Positions 47,023 through 55,446 of a stretch of 64,000 bases of DNA are shown piece by piece (the first letter of the stretch is position 1; every line of letters starts with the position of its first letter). A model generated the notes under the pieces. It ran no database searches, was not told the origin of the DNA, and was given only the letters and a program-made list of their open reading frames with translations. The stretch covers positions 682,001 through 746,000 of the forward strand of contig NBBA01000004.1 in NCBI GenBank assembly GCA_002794785.1. Direction: 5' to 3'. Origin of the DNA: Coniferiporia sulphurascens. Its lineage: Eukaryota > Basidiomycota > Agaricomycetes > Hymenochaetales > Hymenochaetaceae. Both the position numbers and the translations under genes were made by a program.

Positions 47023-47346
47023 ATCGAGGGGTTGCACCCTCAAATCCTCCTGCCGAGCAGTGAGGAGATCGGACCATGAGTGGTGGCGATGGTTGAAGTT
47101 GCCTGCCACTATGAGGGTGGAGGCCAAGGCTGGCGGGATCGTATAAAGGAATGACTCACCTGGGTATTGTGGGGTGGTGGTGGTGCGGTCTGCTGTGTGC
47201 ATCCCGTAGAAGTTGCACAGGTGGATCATCAGGTGGGCGCAGATTTCGATAGTGAGGACGTCAGTGCCGGATGAGGCGGCCCCAAGGACAGACCATGAGG
47301 TGGTGGGGATGGCCCGGGAAACATATGTGACTACCCTGGGCCGAGT
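47023..47346 (-). pseudogene. LINE-A ORF2 endonuclease fragment
   Basis: 47346-47036 on the minus strand encodes VVTYVSRAIPTTSW, then LCNFYGMHTADRTTTTPQYPGES and VAGNFNHRHHSWSDL (usual GDFN is GNFN; the catalytic Asp is lost by a G-to-A change). The endonuclease N-terminus (QEPPW) is deleted. It continues across the 43282-47022 insertion into 43281. Confidence 0.82.
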
Positions 47347-48034
47347 GGCTGGGGGGCTGGGGCGAAGGGTGCTGGGAGGGAGGCTTCCGCCCCCTTCCTG
47401 GCAAAGTTGTAGGCCATCTCCATGTTGCGGGAGACGATGTGCTGGGGGTCCTTCTCGTCCCTAATTATGCTGGTGATAGTTTGCTGGAGGTTCCAGAAGA
47501 GGTCCCCTACAAACTGTGCCGCTGCCGTGTTGGTCTCAGTGATGTTGGTGTGGAGCATCTTCCAGTCGAAGTCCTCCAAGGCACAGGAGATGGAGTACAT
47601 GAAGCCTGCCATGTGCGGCTCGAACTGGTCTCGAGGGTGGGGGCATGGGGTGTGCGGGGAGAGGTTCTCTGAGGAATGCTTGTGGGTGAGTGGTGGCAAG
47701 GGCATGTGTGGGTTCTCAAGGATGTCCTCCATCTCGCTGGGCTCGTTGGAGCCCACTGGGGGGTTGGAGCCTTCGGACGGGGGGTGGCTGATGTGTGCGA
47801 ATGATCGAGTGAACTCGGTGTTCGAGACGCCAATGATGGGGGACAGGGTGAGCCGGAGGGCGTCTGGGGACGATGCTGGGAGGCCTGGGTCGATTTGGGC
47901 GGGGGTGGGGGTTGTGCTGTGCATGGCGGCGGCCCTGGCAGCCCTGTCAGCATCGGCGCTGGCCGATGAGGGAGGTGGGAGGGGTGGTCAAGTCGAACGT
48001 AGAGCATTTCTGTATCCACTGGGGTTCGACATGG
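47345..48034 (-). pseudogene. LINE-A ORF1 N-terminal part, fused to ORF2 by deletion
   Basis: Start MSNPSGYRN-type ATG at about 48034, with low-complexity N-terminus, a short deletion of the GWLPAT-equivalent (AAMH region) near 47930, then FMYSISCALEDFDWKMLHTN, FVGDLFWNLQQTI, NMEMAYNFARKG. Frame 47924-47331 runs about ten nt past the deletion join and stops. The knuckle region is absent. Because ORF2 lost its own start, this element could not have encoded either complete protein after the deletion and would have needed help in trans to move, if the deletion predates insertion. Confidence 0.8.
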
Positions 48035-48090
48035 GGGAGTTTTAGCTGCCCGCACTAGTCGATGGTAGTGGTTACTGGTCAAGAAGGATG

Positions 48091-49790
48091 AAGGTTTCGC
48101 ATCCGCCGAGAATATGAGAGGTTGACTGTGCTGGCCAGGGTGGGTGGTTGTGCCACCTGCAGTGAGAGATCAGGCTGTGTCTGTGCCAGTAGGCTGAGTC
48201 AAAGCTCAGCCAGTAGCCCCCATAGGGACCGGCACAGCAGAGGACCTGCGCTACTGCAGTGAGTTCCACGCGAGGGTGATCAACTGAGATAGTGATCAGC
48301 TTTCTCGGTCATCGTGTGGGGGGCCCTGTTACTGCCAGGTATTTGTCGGTAGTAGAGGCAAGGGGGCGGGTCAGCTGAAGGGACCAGCGTTCACTGAGTG
48401 TGTGTGTCGCCACTTCCTTCAGAGCAGAGATAGAGGGGGTGAGGGAAGATGGAGGAAGCTCAGTTGCTAGCTTCGCCTCGGAATCCGCCCATTTGTTCCC
48501 AGGGATGTCCTTGTGGCCTGGGCACCATCGGAAATGAACGGTTAGGTTCGGAAATGAGTTGAGGAGGGTCTTGACCCCTGCTTTCCAGAGGGGGAGGAGC
48601 TGAGCCCCCGAAGCGGAGGGCCAGTTGTGGAAAAGGCCGAGTGCCGTCAGGGAGTCCAAGAGGAAAAAGATCTCCTGGACATCTGGCAGTAGGTGGTGGA
48701 GTCGTCTTGCCACCCAGCCCAGGGCAGTCGCCAAAGAGAAGATTTCGGCGTCTGTTGCTGTGGCGCAAGTGGGGGAGGCGAGCCTGAGGGAACCAATGTG
48801 AAGTGTCCCCTTCATGCCACAGATGGCTGATCCTGAGGTGTTACCGATGCGTGATCCATCCGTAAAGACCTGCAGGGAGGTGTTGGTGCAGCATATCCTG
48901 GCCTGGGTGACATAGTGGTCGCATAGGTTTGCAGAGACGGGCTGCCTTGGGACTGAGAAGACGATGCGCCCATTACCGAAGGCAAGGGTTCTGTCCAGGG
49001 GGGGTGCATGTACGCTGGGATTCGTTGGACTCGAGGGACACGGACCTGCAACAAAAGGGAAAAAGGGGTGTTAGCATTAGGGTTGAACTTTTTCTGCCCT
49101 ATGCGGTGGGGGGTGCGCCACAGGTGCAGTGTGTGAGTGGTCTTTAAATACTCGAAGTAAGCACAGAAAGGGGGGGTGGAACAAAGAAAATTTGTGGAAT
49201 GGGGAGATGTGCCCTTATAGACACCCAATATCCAATGGCAAGCAGTATTCTGCATGGCCTGTAGTCAGTTGACTAGGGTTTTTTGTCAATGTCCATGGTA
49301 CCATACTGGTGCGCCCCAGGATAGGACGGTGCGCACACAGGCGGTGTAGAGTCGGCAGAGGTGGATGGCTGAGAGGCCCCTCTTGGTGTTGCCGAGAATG
49401 CGGAGGGCCACCAACGTTGATAGTCCCTTGGAACGCATACATTCCATGTGTGGTTTGAAGGTGAGGCCCGCATCCCACCAAATCCCGAGCCAGCGCAGGG
49501 GGTTGGTAGGTCGGACCTTGGTTGTGGCGTCGATTTGGATCCCCGCGGTGTCCCAGCGGTGGTAGCCGGTACGTCACCTGGGCGGGTGGAAGTGGAGGGC
49601 CTCCGTCTTTGCTGGCTCGATGTTGAGGCCAATTTGTTGAAAGAGGAGGTCCAGTTGTTGGTAGGCCTGTGCGAGGGATCGGCAGTTAGCTGTCACTGAG
49701 GTGCCCACACAGGCGATGAGGTGGTCATCGATGTATGCTAGCAGTTGGGAGCCACGCTGTTGGAAGTGCCGCATCACTATGCCTGCGAAA
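48091..49790 (-). mobile_element. LINE-B internal part (same element as 38817-39499)
   Basis: Minus-strand LINE-B from the RT motif FAGIVMRHFQQRGSQLL (49790) down to HILGGCETF (48091), where a LINE-A insertion with 14-bp TSD separates it from its 3' end at 39499-38817. Its 5' edge abuts, head to head, the complete 5' end of a leader module LM-B at 49791. Confidence 0.87.
48091..49790 (-). pseudogene. LINE-B ORF2: RT palm, RNase H, C-terminal region
   Basis: 49790-49574 has AYIDDHLIACVGTSVTANC (YIDD, Val to Ile beside intact aspartates) and LNIEPAKTEALHFHPPR then a stop. The middle is in frames 49632-49215 (LARDLVG-type, degraded). 49255-48812 has NTACHWILGVYKGTSPHSTNF. 48815-48309 has RNase H (TDAEIFSLATALGW, a changed FLLDSLTALGLF, IPGNKWADSEAK with Glu to Lys). 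The sequence ends YGGYWLSFDSAYWHRHSLISHC (48269-48091). Multiple frameshifts; clearly inactive. Confidence 0.82.
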
Positions 49791-50498
49791 CATCCTTCTT
49801 GTCCTCTTACCACCACCATCTCTGGTTTTTACTGGGGGTCATCTCAGGGTTCGTCGCAGCAACCCATGCTCTGGTCTGGTATTCTACTGGGTCGACATGA
49901 GAGAAGGTTCCCGACTGCGCACCTTTTATAAAGGAGCGCTGCTCGCTGGTCACCGAGGCACTGTAGCGGTGTCGTCTGATGGCGCAAAAGGGGCTCACAC
50001 CTGCCAGGGGGTATGCAACCCGTCGCTAACATTGCAGTGGGGGGGGATGGCTCAGTGAGTACCAAGATCCTCTCTCACATCTGCTGTGCTCTCTCGGGGC
50101 ATGGTGCTCGGCTGGTCTGTCTCTCGGCGGCGCAAGGGGCGCATGCCTGCCAGTCGGGGGGGGACACAACGTTAACGTCCCCACACCTGTGCGGGGGGGG
50201 TAACCCTCTGCCCTTCAGCAGTCGGCTTCGGTCGGGAGACCTCGGGTTTGGGGAAACTCGGATCTGACCTTCGGGTTGGGACTTAAAAATCCTGGGGCCG
50301 TGTTGTCCTTGGCATGACAAACCATAAAAACGGCCACCCCAAATCCCGAAAGGGTCTCTGATGACGGCACTAGTTGCTATAAGGAGATAGGGGCTTCATA
50401 ACACATGGCGTTGCGGTAAGAACCAGCCAACGCGAAAGCGACAGGCCACCATGGGCCTCTTGGGGGGACAATGCTGGGGCTCACCTAGCAGTTGCAGT
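49791..50498 (+). mobile_element. Leader module LM-B, copy 1 (3'-truncated)
   Basis: Begins with the shared 5' block (CATCCTTCTTGTCC, CTTACCACCACCATCTC). It is ~90 percent similar by eye to 59861-60560 and clearly homologous to, but diverged from, LM-A. A CGC-GAAA-GCG hairpin is at 50431-50440. It stops at CTCACCTAGCAG (50491) and passes into LINE-A ORF1 knuckle sequence at about 50499, which differs from the 3' edge of the other modules. No LINE ORF1 N-terminus is present. Confidence 0.75.
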
Positions 50499-50633
50499 CA
50501 CCCCCACCTCTGCAACAACTGCAAGGGCGACCACCCCGCCACCCTGCCAGCCTGCCCCAAGAAGAGGCGCTACCGCCAAATCGAAGAGGCCCTCGCCGCC
50601 AACCCTACTGATGACCAGATGGAGGAAATATGA
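50451..50633 (+). CDS. Short chimeric ORF: module plus ORF1 C-terminus (60 aa)
   Basis: An ATG inside the module (50451) opens a 60-codon frame that crosses the join and enters the correct ORF1 frame at HPHLCNNCKGDHPATL. It ends QMEEI with TGA overlapping the ORF2 ATG (ATGA 50630-50633). It keeps only the last Cys/His group. It probably has no Gag function, but it would deliver ribosomes to the ORF2 start by the same stop-start overlap. Whether it is translated is unknown; the frame could be coincidental. Confidence 0.4.
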   Translation: MGLLGGQCWGSPSSCSHPHLCNNCKGDHPATLPACPKKRRYRQIEEALAANPTDDQMEEI

Positions 50634-52813
50634 TAGAGACGATCTCTGTCCTGCAGTGGAATGCTGCCCGCTCTCTAGCAGTGATACATTCCCCAATCTC
50701 TGTCCTTACAACTGACCCCTCCCCCCCGCACCTACTTCTTATCCAGGAACCCCCCTGGTACCAAATAGGCCTGCAACCATCACTCACTGACCCGACCAGC
50801 ACCCCAGTCTTCAACATACCCACCATCCCGGGATATACCCCCGTCCTACCGCCTGAGGTCTGCCCTCGGGTAGTCACATATATCTAGGGACCTCCCTCCC
50901 ACCTCATGGTCAATTCTCGGAGCTGCATCTTACGGCACTGATGTACTGACGGTGGAGGTACGATCACAACTCACCCTCCGGGTGTGCAACTACTACGGCA
51001 TGCACCCCCTGGACCGAGAAAACACCTCCCCCCAGTACCCAGGTGAGTCCTTCTTATTCTCACTCCCCTCGGTGCTAGCCACCACTCTACTCGTGGCAGG
51101 CGACTTCAACTGTCGCCACCACACATGGTCCGACTTCTCCGTCCCACAACGGGATGACTTGGGGGTGCAACCCCTCGACGACTTCTTCCATGGGCATGGC
51201 CTGGCGCCTGCTCACCTTCCTGACTCTGACTTGTGGCCCAACGGCAACTGCCGCCGGTGCCCCATTGACATGATCTGGGCCCCACCCACGGTCAACCCCG
51301 ACTCTATTCTAGACTCGGGCTCCTCCGACCAATCACCACTGTCCGACCTGCGCTGGTCGGTGCCATCTCGGCCCCCCCCTCCTGTCCTAAAGACATGCCG
51401 GCTTCTTCCAGCCGACAAAGAGGAATGGACTGAAATAGCCTTCCCTCTCCTCAAAACAGCCTTCAGTCTTCCAGGGGACAGCACCCATGCCCTGGACATC
51501 AAAGCCAAAGCAGTCATTGACTCCATGGTCGCCGCCCTCCAGCCGTTCACCCACCTTTCAAAGCCATCAAAAATAGAAGTCCCATGGTGGTCACCCCACT
51601 GCAAGACCCTCTTATCCGCCATTACAACGGCAACCACCCCCCTCCAGCATGCATCAGCAAGAAGAGCCTTTAAAAGGGGTGTCAGGACAGCCAAACGGCA
51701 GTTCTATGCCAACCAGGCATCAGAAGCAGATGCCTCCAACATCTGGAACTGGGCCAAGCATGGCCTCGGCAACCGACCCACCCCCATCCCATCGCTGAAA
51801 CAGCGAGATGGTACCTTCACCCAAACAGACAAGGAGAAAGGTGAGCTATTCCGCGAAACTTTCTTTATGCCCCCCCCCACCCCAGGTAGTGGACAACACA
51901 CCGCCGCCACCACCCCAACCAGCTGCCCCACCCATACTCCTTTCGGAGCTTATGGGGGCACTGTCCGACACATCCAACTTGTCGGCACTGGGCCTCTTGG
52001 GAATAGGTTACTGCCCCCTGAAATGGGTGGTGGACGCCTACCCTGATGAGATTCTTACTCTTTTCAACGACTGCTTGCGGTTGGGGCACCACCCCAAATG
52101 CTGGCGGGTGGCAAAGGTGGTAATGCTCCGGAAGCCAAACAAGAAGGATCCCTTCTCGCCGTGATCATACCGGCCCATCACCCTCGAGGAGACCCTAGGG
52201 AAACTCCTCGAAAAAATAATTGCTAACTGGCTCCAGTACCTCACAAACACGAGGGACTGGCTGCCACCTAACCAGTATGGGGGGCGTCAAGGCCATTCGG
52301 TCTACGACGCTGCCCAACACCTTTTACAGATCACGGAACACACCCACTCAGAGGGCCTTGTGTGCTTGGTCCTTGCGGTCAACATTCAGGGCTTCTTCGA
52401 CTCAGTGCACCCACAGCTCCTCCACTGACAACTGTTGGACCTCGGCTGCACCCCAGACATGGCCAACTGGTGTCTGTCATTCATGACAGATTGACAGGTA
52501 GCTGTCACTTTCGATGGCACTACCCTCCCAACTGCCCCTAAACCCGACCTCGGCACCCCCCAGGGATCGCCAGTCTCCCCCATCCTGTCAACAATATTTG
52601 CAGGGGTGGTCCTCCGGTGCTTTCACCAAGCCAGCACCACCGCCCTAGCATATGTTGACAACCATTTACTTATTTGTGTAGGACCCTCAGTAGCATCCAA
52701 CTGCCGCGAGCTCGCACATGCCTACCAACAACTCGACACCCTCTTCGGCACCATTGGTCTCAACATTGAAGCCGCCAAAACAGAGTGTCTCCATTTTCAC
52801 CCCCCTCGGCGAC
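50499..52813 (+). mobile_element. LINE-A section: ORF1 end, EN and RT
   Basis: Plus-strand LINE-A continuing from the LM-B chimera, through the ORF1 C-terminus and ORF2 as far as TECLHFHPPRR at 52813, where a complete LM-A 5' end begins (52814). The element's RNase H and 3' end do not follow directly. Confidence 0.82.
50630..52813 (+). pseudogene. LINE-A ORF2: endonuclease and RT
   Basis: ATG at 50630 (MIETISVLQWNAARSL). EN is open to TAG 50885-50887, with QEPPWYQIG. It continues 50952-51800 with GDFNCRHHTW; the SDH motif is damaged (SDL, a small in-frame deletion of DHAII). RT: 51808-52161 ends at TGA 52162-52164 (CGA in sisters). Further stops lie at 52426-52428 (CGA to TGA in HRQLLD) and 52494-52496. 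The catalytic motif is YVDN (AAC 52660-52662). Several independent CpG-type hits make this the clearest example of transition-driven decay. Confidence 0.88.
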
Positions 52814-54074
52814 CATCCTTCTTGTCCTCTTACCACCACCATCTCTGGTTTGCACTGGGGGTTGTCTGGGGGTTCGTCGCAGCAACCCGTACTCTGGTCT
52901 GGTATACTACTGGGTCGATACGAGAGAAGGCTACCAACTGCACACCGGTCCTCCGGAGTGCGCACTCACTGGTCGTCCAGTCGCTGTAACAGCAGTTTCG
53001 AAGATGTGAAAGGGGCTCTAGGGCTTGCCAGAGGGTATGCAACCTGTCATTAACGTTGCATTGGGGGGATGACTCAGTGAGGATGATTCCTTTTCACGTC
53101 TGCTGCGCCCTCTTGGGGTGCGGTGCCTCGACTGGTCTGCTGGTCGTGCCCTCAGGCCCGGTCAGTGGGGCAAGGTGCAAAGTGCGCCAGCTGGGGGGGA
53201 ACACGATGATAATGTTTCCATGGGAGTCGGGAAACCCTCTGCCCACTAGTGGTCGGTGAAAACCGGAAAACCTCGGGCTCAGCGAAAGTCAGGTCTAATC
53301 CTCTGGGATTGATGTGGTTGCATTGAGACTGTGATGACTGGCATGTCATATCAAAAACTGCTCCCCAAATTCCCAAAAGGGTCTCTGATGATGGCACTAG
53401 TTGCTAAAAGGAGATAGGGGTCTCATAACACATGGTGTGGCGGTAATAACCATCTGATGCAGAAATGCGACAGGACACCATGGGCCTCTCGGGTGGGACG
53501 GGCCCCCTTGAGGTGGTTAGTAAGAGGCACTCCCTGGTGGCTGTAAAAAGTGTTGGGGTCCACCCCTCTGTGACACAGAGATTCTGGTATGCTGCAGATC
53601 CAGAAGCGGGAAAACCCTTAAATGTGGGCCCCGAGTATTCCCTGCAGAGCGTGTTGGGGTAACACCTGATGCTGATGTGGGTTCTGAAGCGCGTGCCAGG
53701 GCACAGGAAACTCAGTGTGCTGAGCAGGCCGTAGCGGCAGGGGATAGTTCCCTCTGTTGGCTTGAGAGGACTAAATCCTCTGTGGGTTCTAATGGGGGTA
53801 ATTCCCATTTGGGCTTAAGTTGATTCCTTGACACACAGCGGTGCTTCACATCACCAAGCGGGTATGGGGGGGCGTGAGTCCAGGTGGCTGGGGGTGGTGG
53901 GGTAGTGCCTACAGCACCGCAACCCTCACACTACACCTTTAGCGTGTCGGGTAGCTCTAATCTCACCTTTAGGCCTGTGCGGCATGAAGGACAGCAGGAG
54001 GGGTTTGTCGGGCCCCATATCCCGAGGAAGGTGCACGCATATGTTGGGCCCCGCAAGGGCATCCTTTAGTCAGG
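52814..54074 (+). mobile_element. Leader module LM-A, copy 2 (1261 bp)
   Basis: Complete from CATCCTTCTTGTCC to CTTTAGTCAGG, matching copies 1 and 3 along its length. The hairpin UGCA-GAAA-UGCG is at 53458-53469. It directly follows truncated LINE-A RT (52813) and is directly followed by LINE-A RNase H (54075, GACACTCAGACATCCCC). No TSD is found around it, alone or with the following LINE end, so the flanks are rearranged or produced by template jumping. Confidence 0.78.
52830..53808 (-). other. Antisense ORF set in LM-A copy 2
   Basis: Three ORFs on the strand opposite the module sense direction: 53808-53404 (134 codons, MGITPIRTHRG), 53397-53152 (81 codons, MPSSETLLGIWGAVFD) and 53042-52830 (70 codons, MHTLWQALEPLSHLRN). 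Sizes, order and 6-nt spacing of the first two are the same in copy 3. I recognise no domain. Conservation of frame between only two copies of a young repeat is weak evidence for coding. Confidence 0.3.
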
Positions 54075-54823
54075 GACACTCAGACATCCCCAGAAATGAA
54101 TGGGCTGACACAGAGGCAAAGCTGGCAACTGAGCTCCCCCCATCTGACCTCAAACCTTCCACCTCCGCCCTAAAAGAAACGGCCATCCATACTCTCATGG
54201 AACGATGGACGCTCTCACTAGCCTGCCCCCTCGCCTCAACCACCAATAAATACCTGGCAGTCCACAGCATACCATCACACCAACCTCGAAAGCTCCTCAT
54301 ACATTCGGTTGACCACCCATGCAACAAGCTATCTGCAGTTGCACAGGTCCTCTGCCACACTGGTCCCTATGGGGGATACTGGCTGAGCTTCGACTCAGCC
54401 TACCGTTGCAGGCACGGCCTGATCTCGCACTGCAGATGGCACAACCACCCCCCCTGGCCAGCGCAGTCGACCGCCCACATCCTCGGCGGGTGTAGCACCT
54501 TCCATCCGTGGATACGATGCATATGGCCACCTCGTGACCCTCTCCCAGTCCACCACTCTGAGTGGGCTGACGAAAACCGCCTCCCGGTTCTGCACCGCTG
54601 GCTAAAGCTAACGGGGCACCTGAACCGCCTGTCTGAATGCGCTGCAGGCGCCATCCAGCTGTCCTTTGCCACGATGGACCTTGACGGGCACCCCACCGAC
54701 AAGGATATGGACTTGGACCTCCTATGGGACTACATGCGTCATATGCTTGGACCTCGAACCCAGGACTCGGACCCAGCCCTTTTGGAGCTCTCAGGTACCC
54801 TCCCTCCCTTCCCGCTCGAGTAA
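54075..54823 (+). pseudogene. LINE-A ORF2: RNase H end and C-terminus
   Basis: About 249 open codons: GHSDIPRNEWADTEAKLATEL, MERWTLSLACPLAST, YGGYWLSFDSAYRCRHGLISHC, ILGGCSTFHPWIRCIWPPRDP, DKDMDLDLLWDYMRHMLGP and the terminal PPFPLE. It holds only the final RNase H Asp and the His/Cys C-terminal region. It cannot function alone. An in-frame ATG is available in the module (53984), but this looks accidental. Confidence 0.85.
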
Positions 54824-55151
54824 AGCCAGCCTTTCGGTATCCCACATGACATGTCTCGGCTGGCACTCTCGCCCTCCCTTTCCACTTCTAAGCTTCCTAC
54901 CTTAACCTGCCCTCAACTGTGTGGTTTTGTTCATAGTGATATGTATCCCTCCCTCTCCTGGTTTCTTAGCTAAATAGGGGCTCTTCACACGACGGCACCC
55001 TTCAGAGAGCAGAGCCCCCACCCAGTTTTGCGCAATGTGCAATGACGGGTGCCTCCGTTGTTATGTAGTTAGGGCCCCCCCTTTGGGGGGGCAGCTTGTA
55101 ATTATGTAATACTGCAGGAATAATAATAATAATAATAAAAATAATAAAAAA
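54075..55151 (+). mobile_element. LINE-A 3' end joined to LM-A
   Basis: Plus-strand LINE-A from the RNase H motif GHSDIPRNEWADTEAK to a TAA-repeat tail ending at ~55151. The ORF is open from the join to the stop at 54821-54823 (LLELSGTLPPFPLE). The 3' UTR hairpin is at 55073-55091. With the preceding LM-A it has the same make-up as the chimeric insertion 60907-62961, but it is joined at a different ORF2 position. Confidence 0.85.
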
Positions 55152-55446
55152 CACAACAACCGAGGAAGCTGATCACTATCTCAGTTGACCACCCTCGCGT
55201 GGAACTCACTGCAGTAGCGCAGGTCCTCTGCCGTGCCGGTCCCTACGGGGGCTACTGGCTGAGCTTTGACTCAGCCTACCGGCACAGACACGGCCTGATC
55301 TCTCACTGCAGGTGGCACAACCACCCACCCTGGCCAGCACAGTCAACCTCTCATATTCTCGGCAGATGCAAAACCTTCCAGCCCTGGATACGACATGTCT
55401 GGCCCAAGAACGACCCCCTCCCGGTCCACCATACTGAATGGGCGGA
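55152..55446 (+). mobile_element. LINE-B ORF2 fragment, left part of split element
   Basis: Plus-strand LINE-B (RKLITISVDHPRVELTAVAQ to NDPLPVHHTEWAD). It is split by LINE-A 55447-58575: the 16-bp target atactgaatgggcgga at 55431-55446 is repeated at 58576-58591, where the same ORF2 resumes with ENHLLVLRRW. The upstream edge at 55152 is the end of another element's tail. Confidence 0.88.

Larger units (their letters stand above)
47023..48090 (-). mobile_element. LINE-A 5' part with ORF1-ORF2 internal deletion
   Basis: 5' portion of the element 39500-48090, with complete 5' end (CATCCTTCTTGACCAGTAAC) at 48090 next to the TSD copy 48091-48104. ORF1 reads from the start at ~48034 to NFARKGAEASLPAPFAPAP at ~47360, then switches directly to the ORF2 endonuclease (ATRPRVVTYVSRAIP) at ~47347. 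About 1.5 kb (ORF1 core, knuckles, ORF2 start) is missing. The two sides share GGCTGGGG at the join, a microhomology deletion or template slip. Confidence 0.88.

Noticed and set aside
54060..54090. Splicing of the module to LINE sequence
   Set aside because: The LINE-side breakpoints are not preceded by AG and differ between copies, so a splice-acceptor explanation does not fit.
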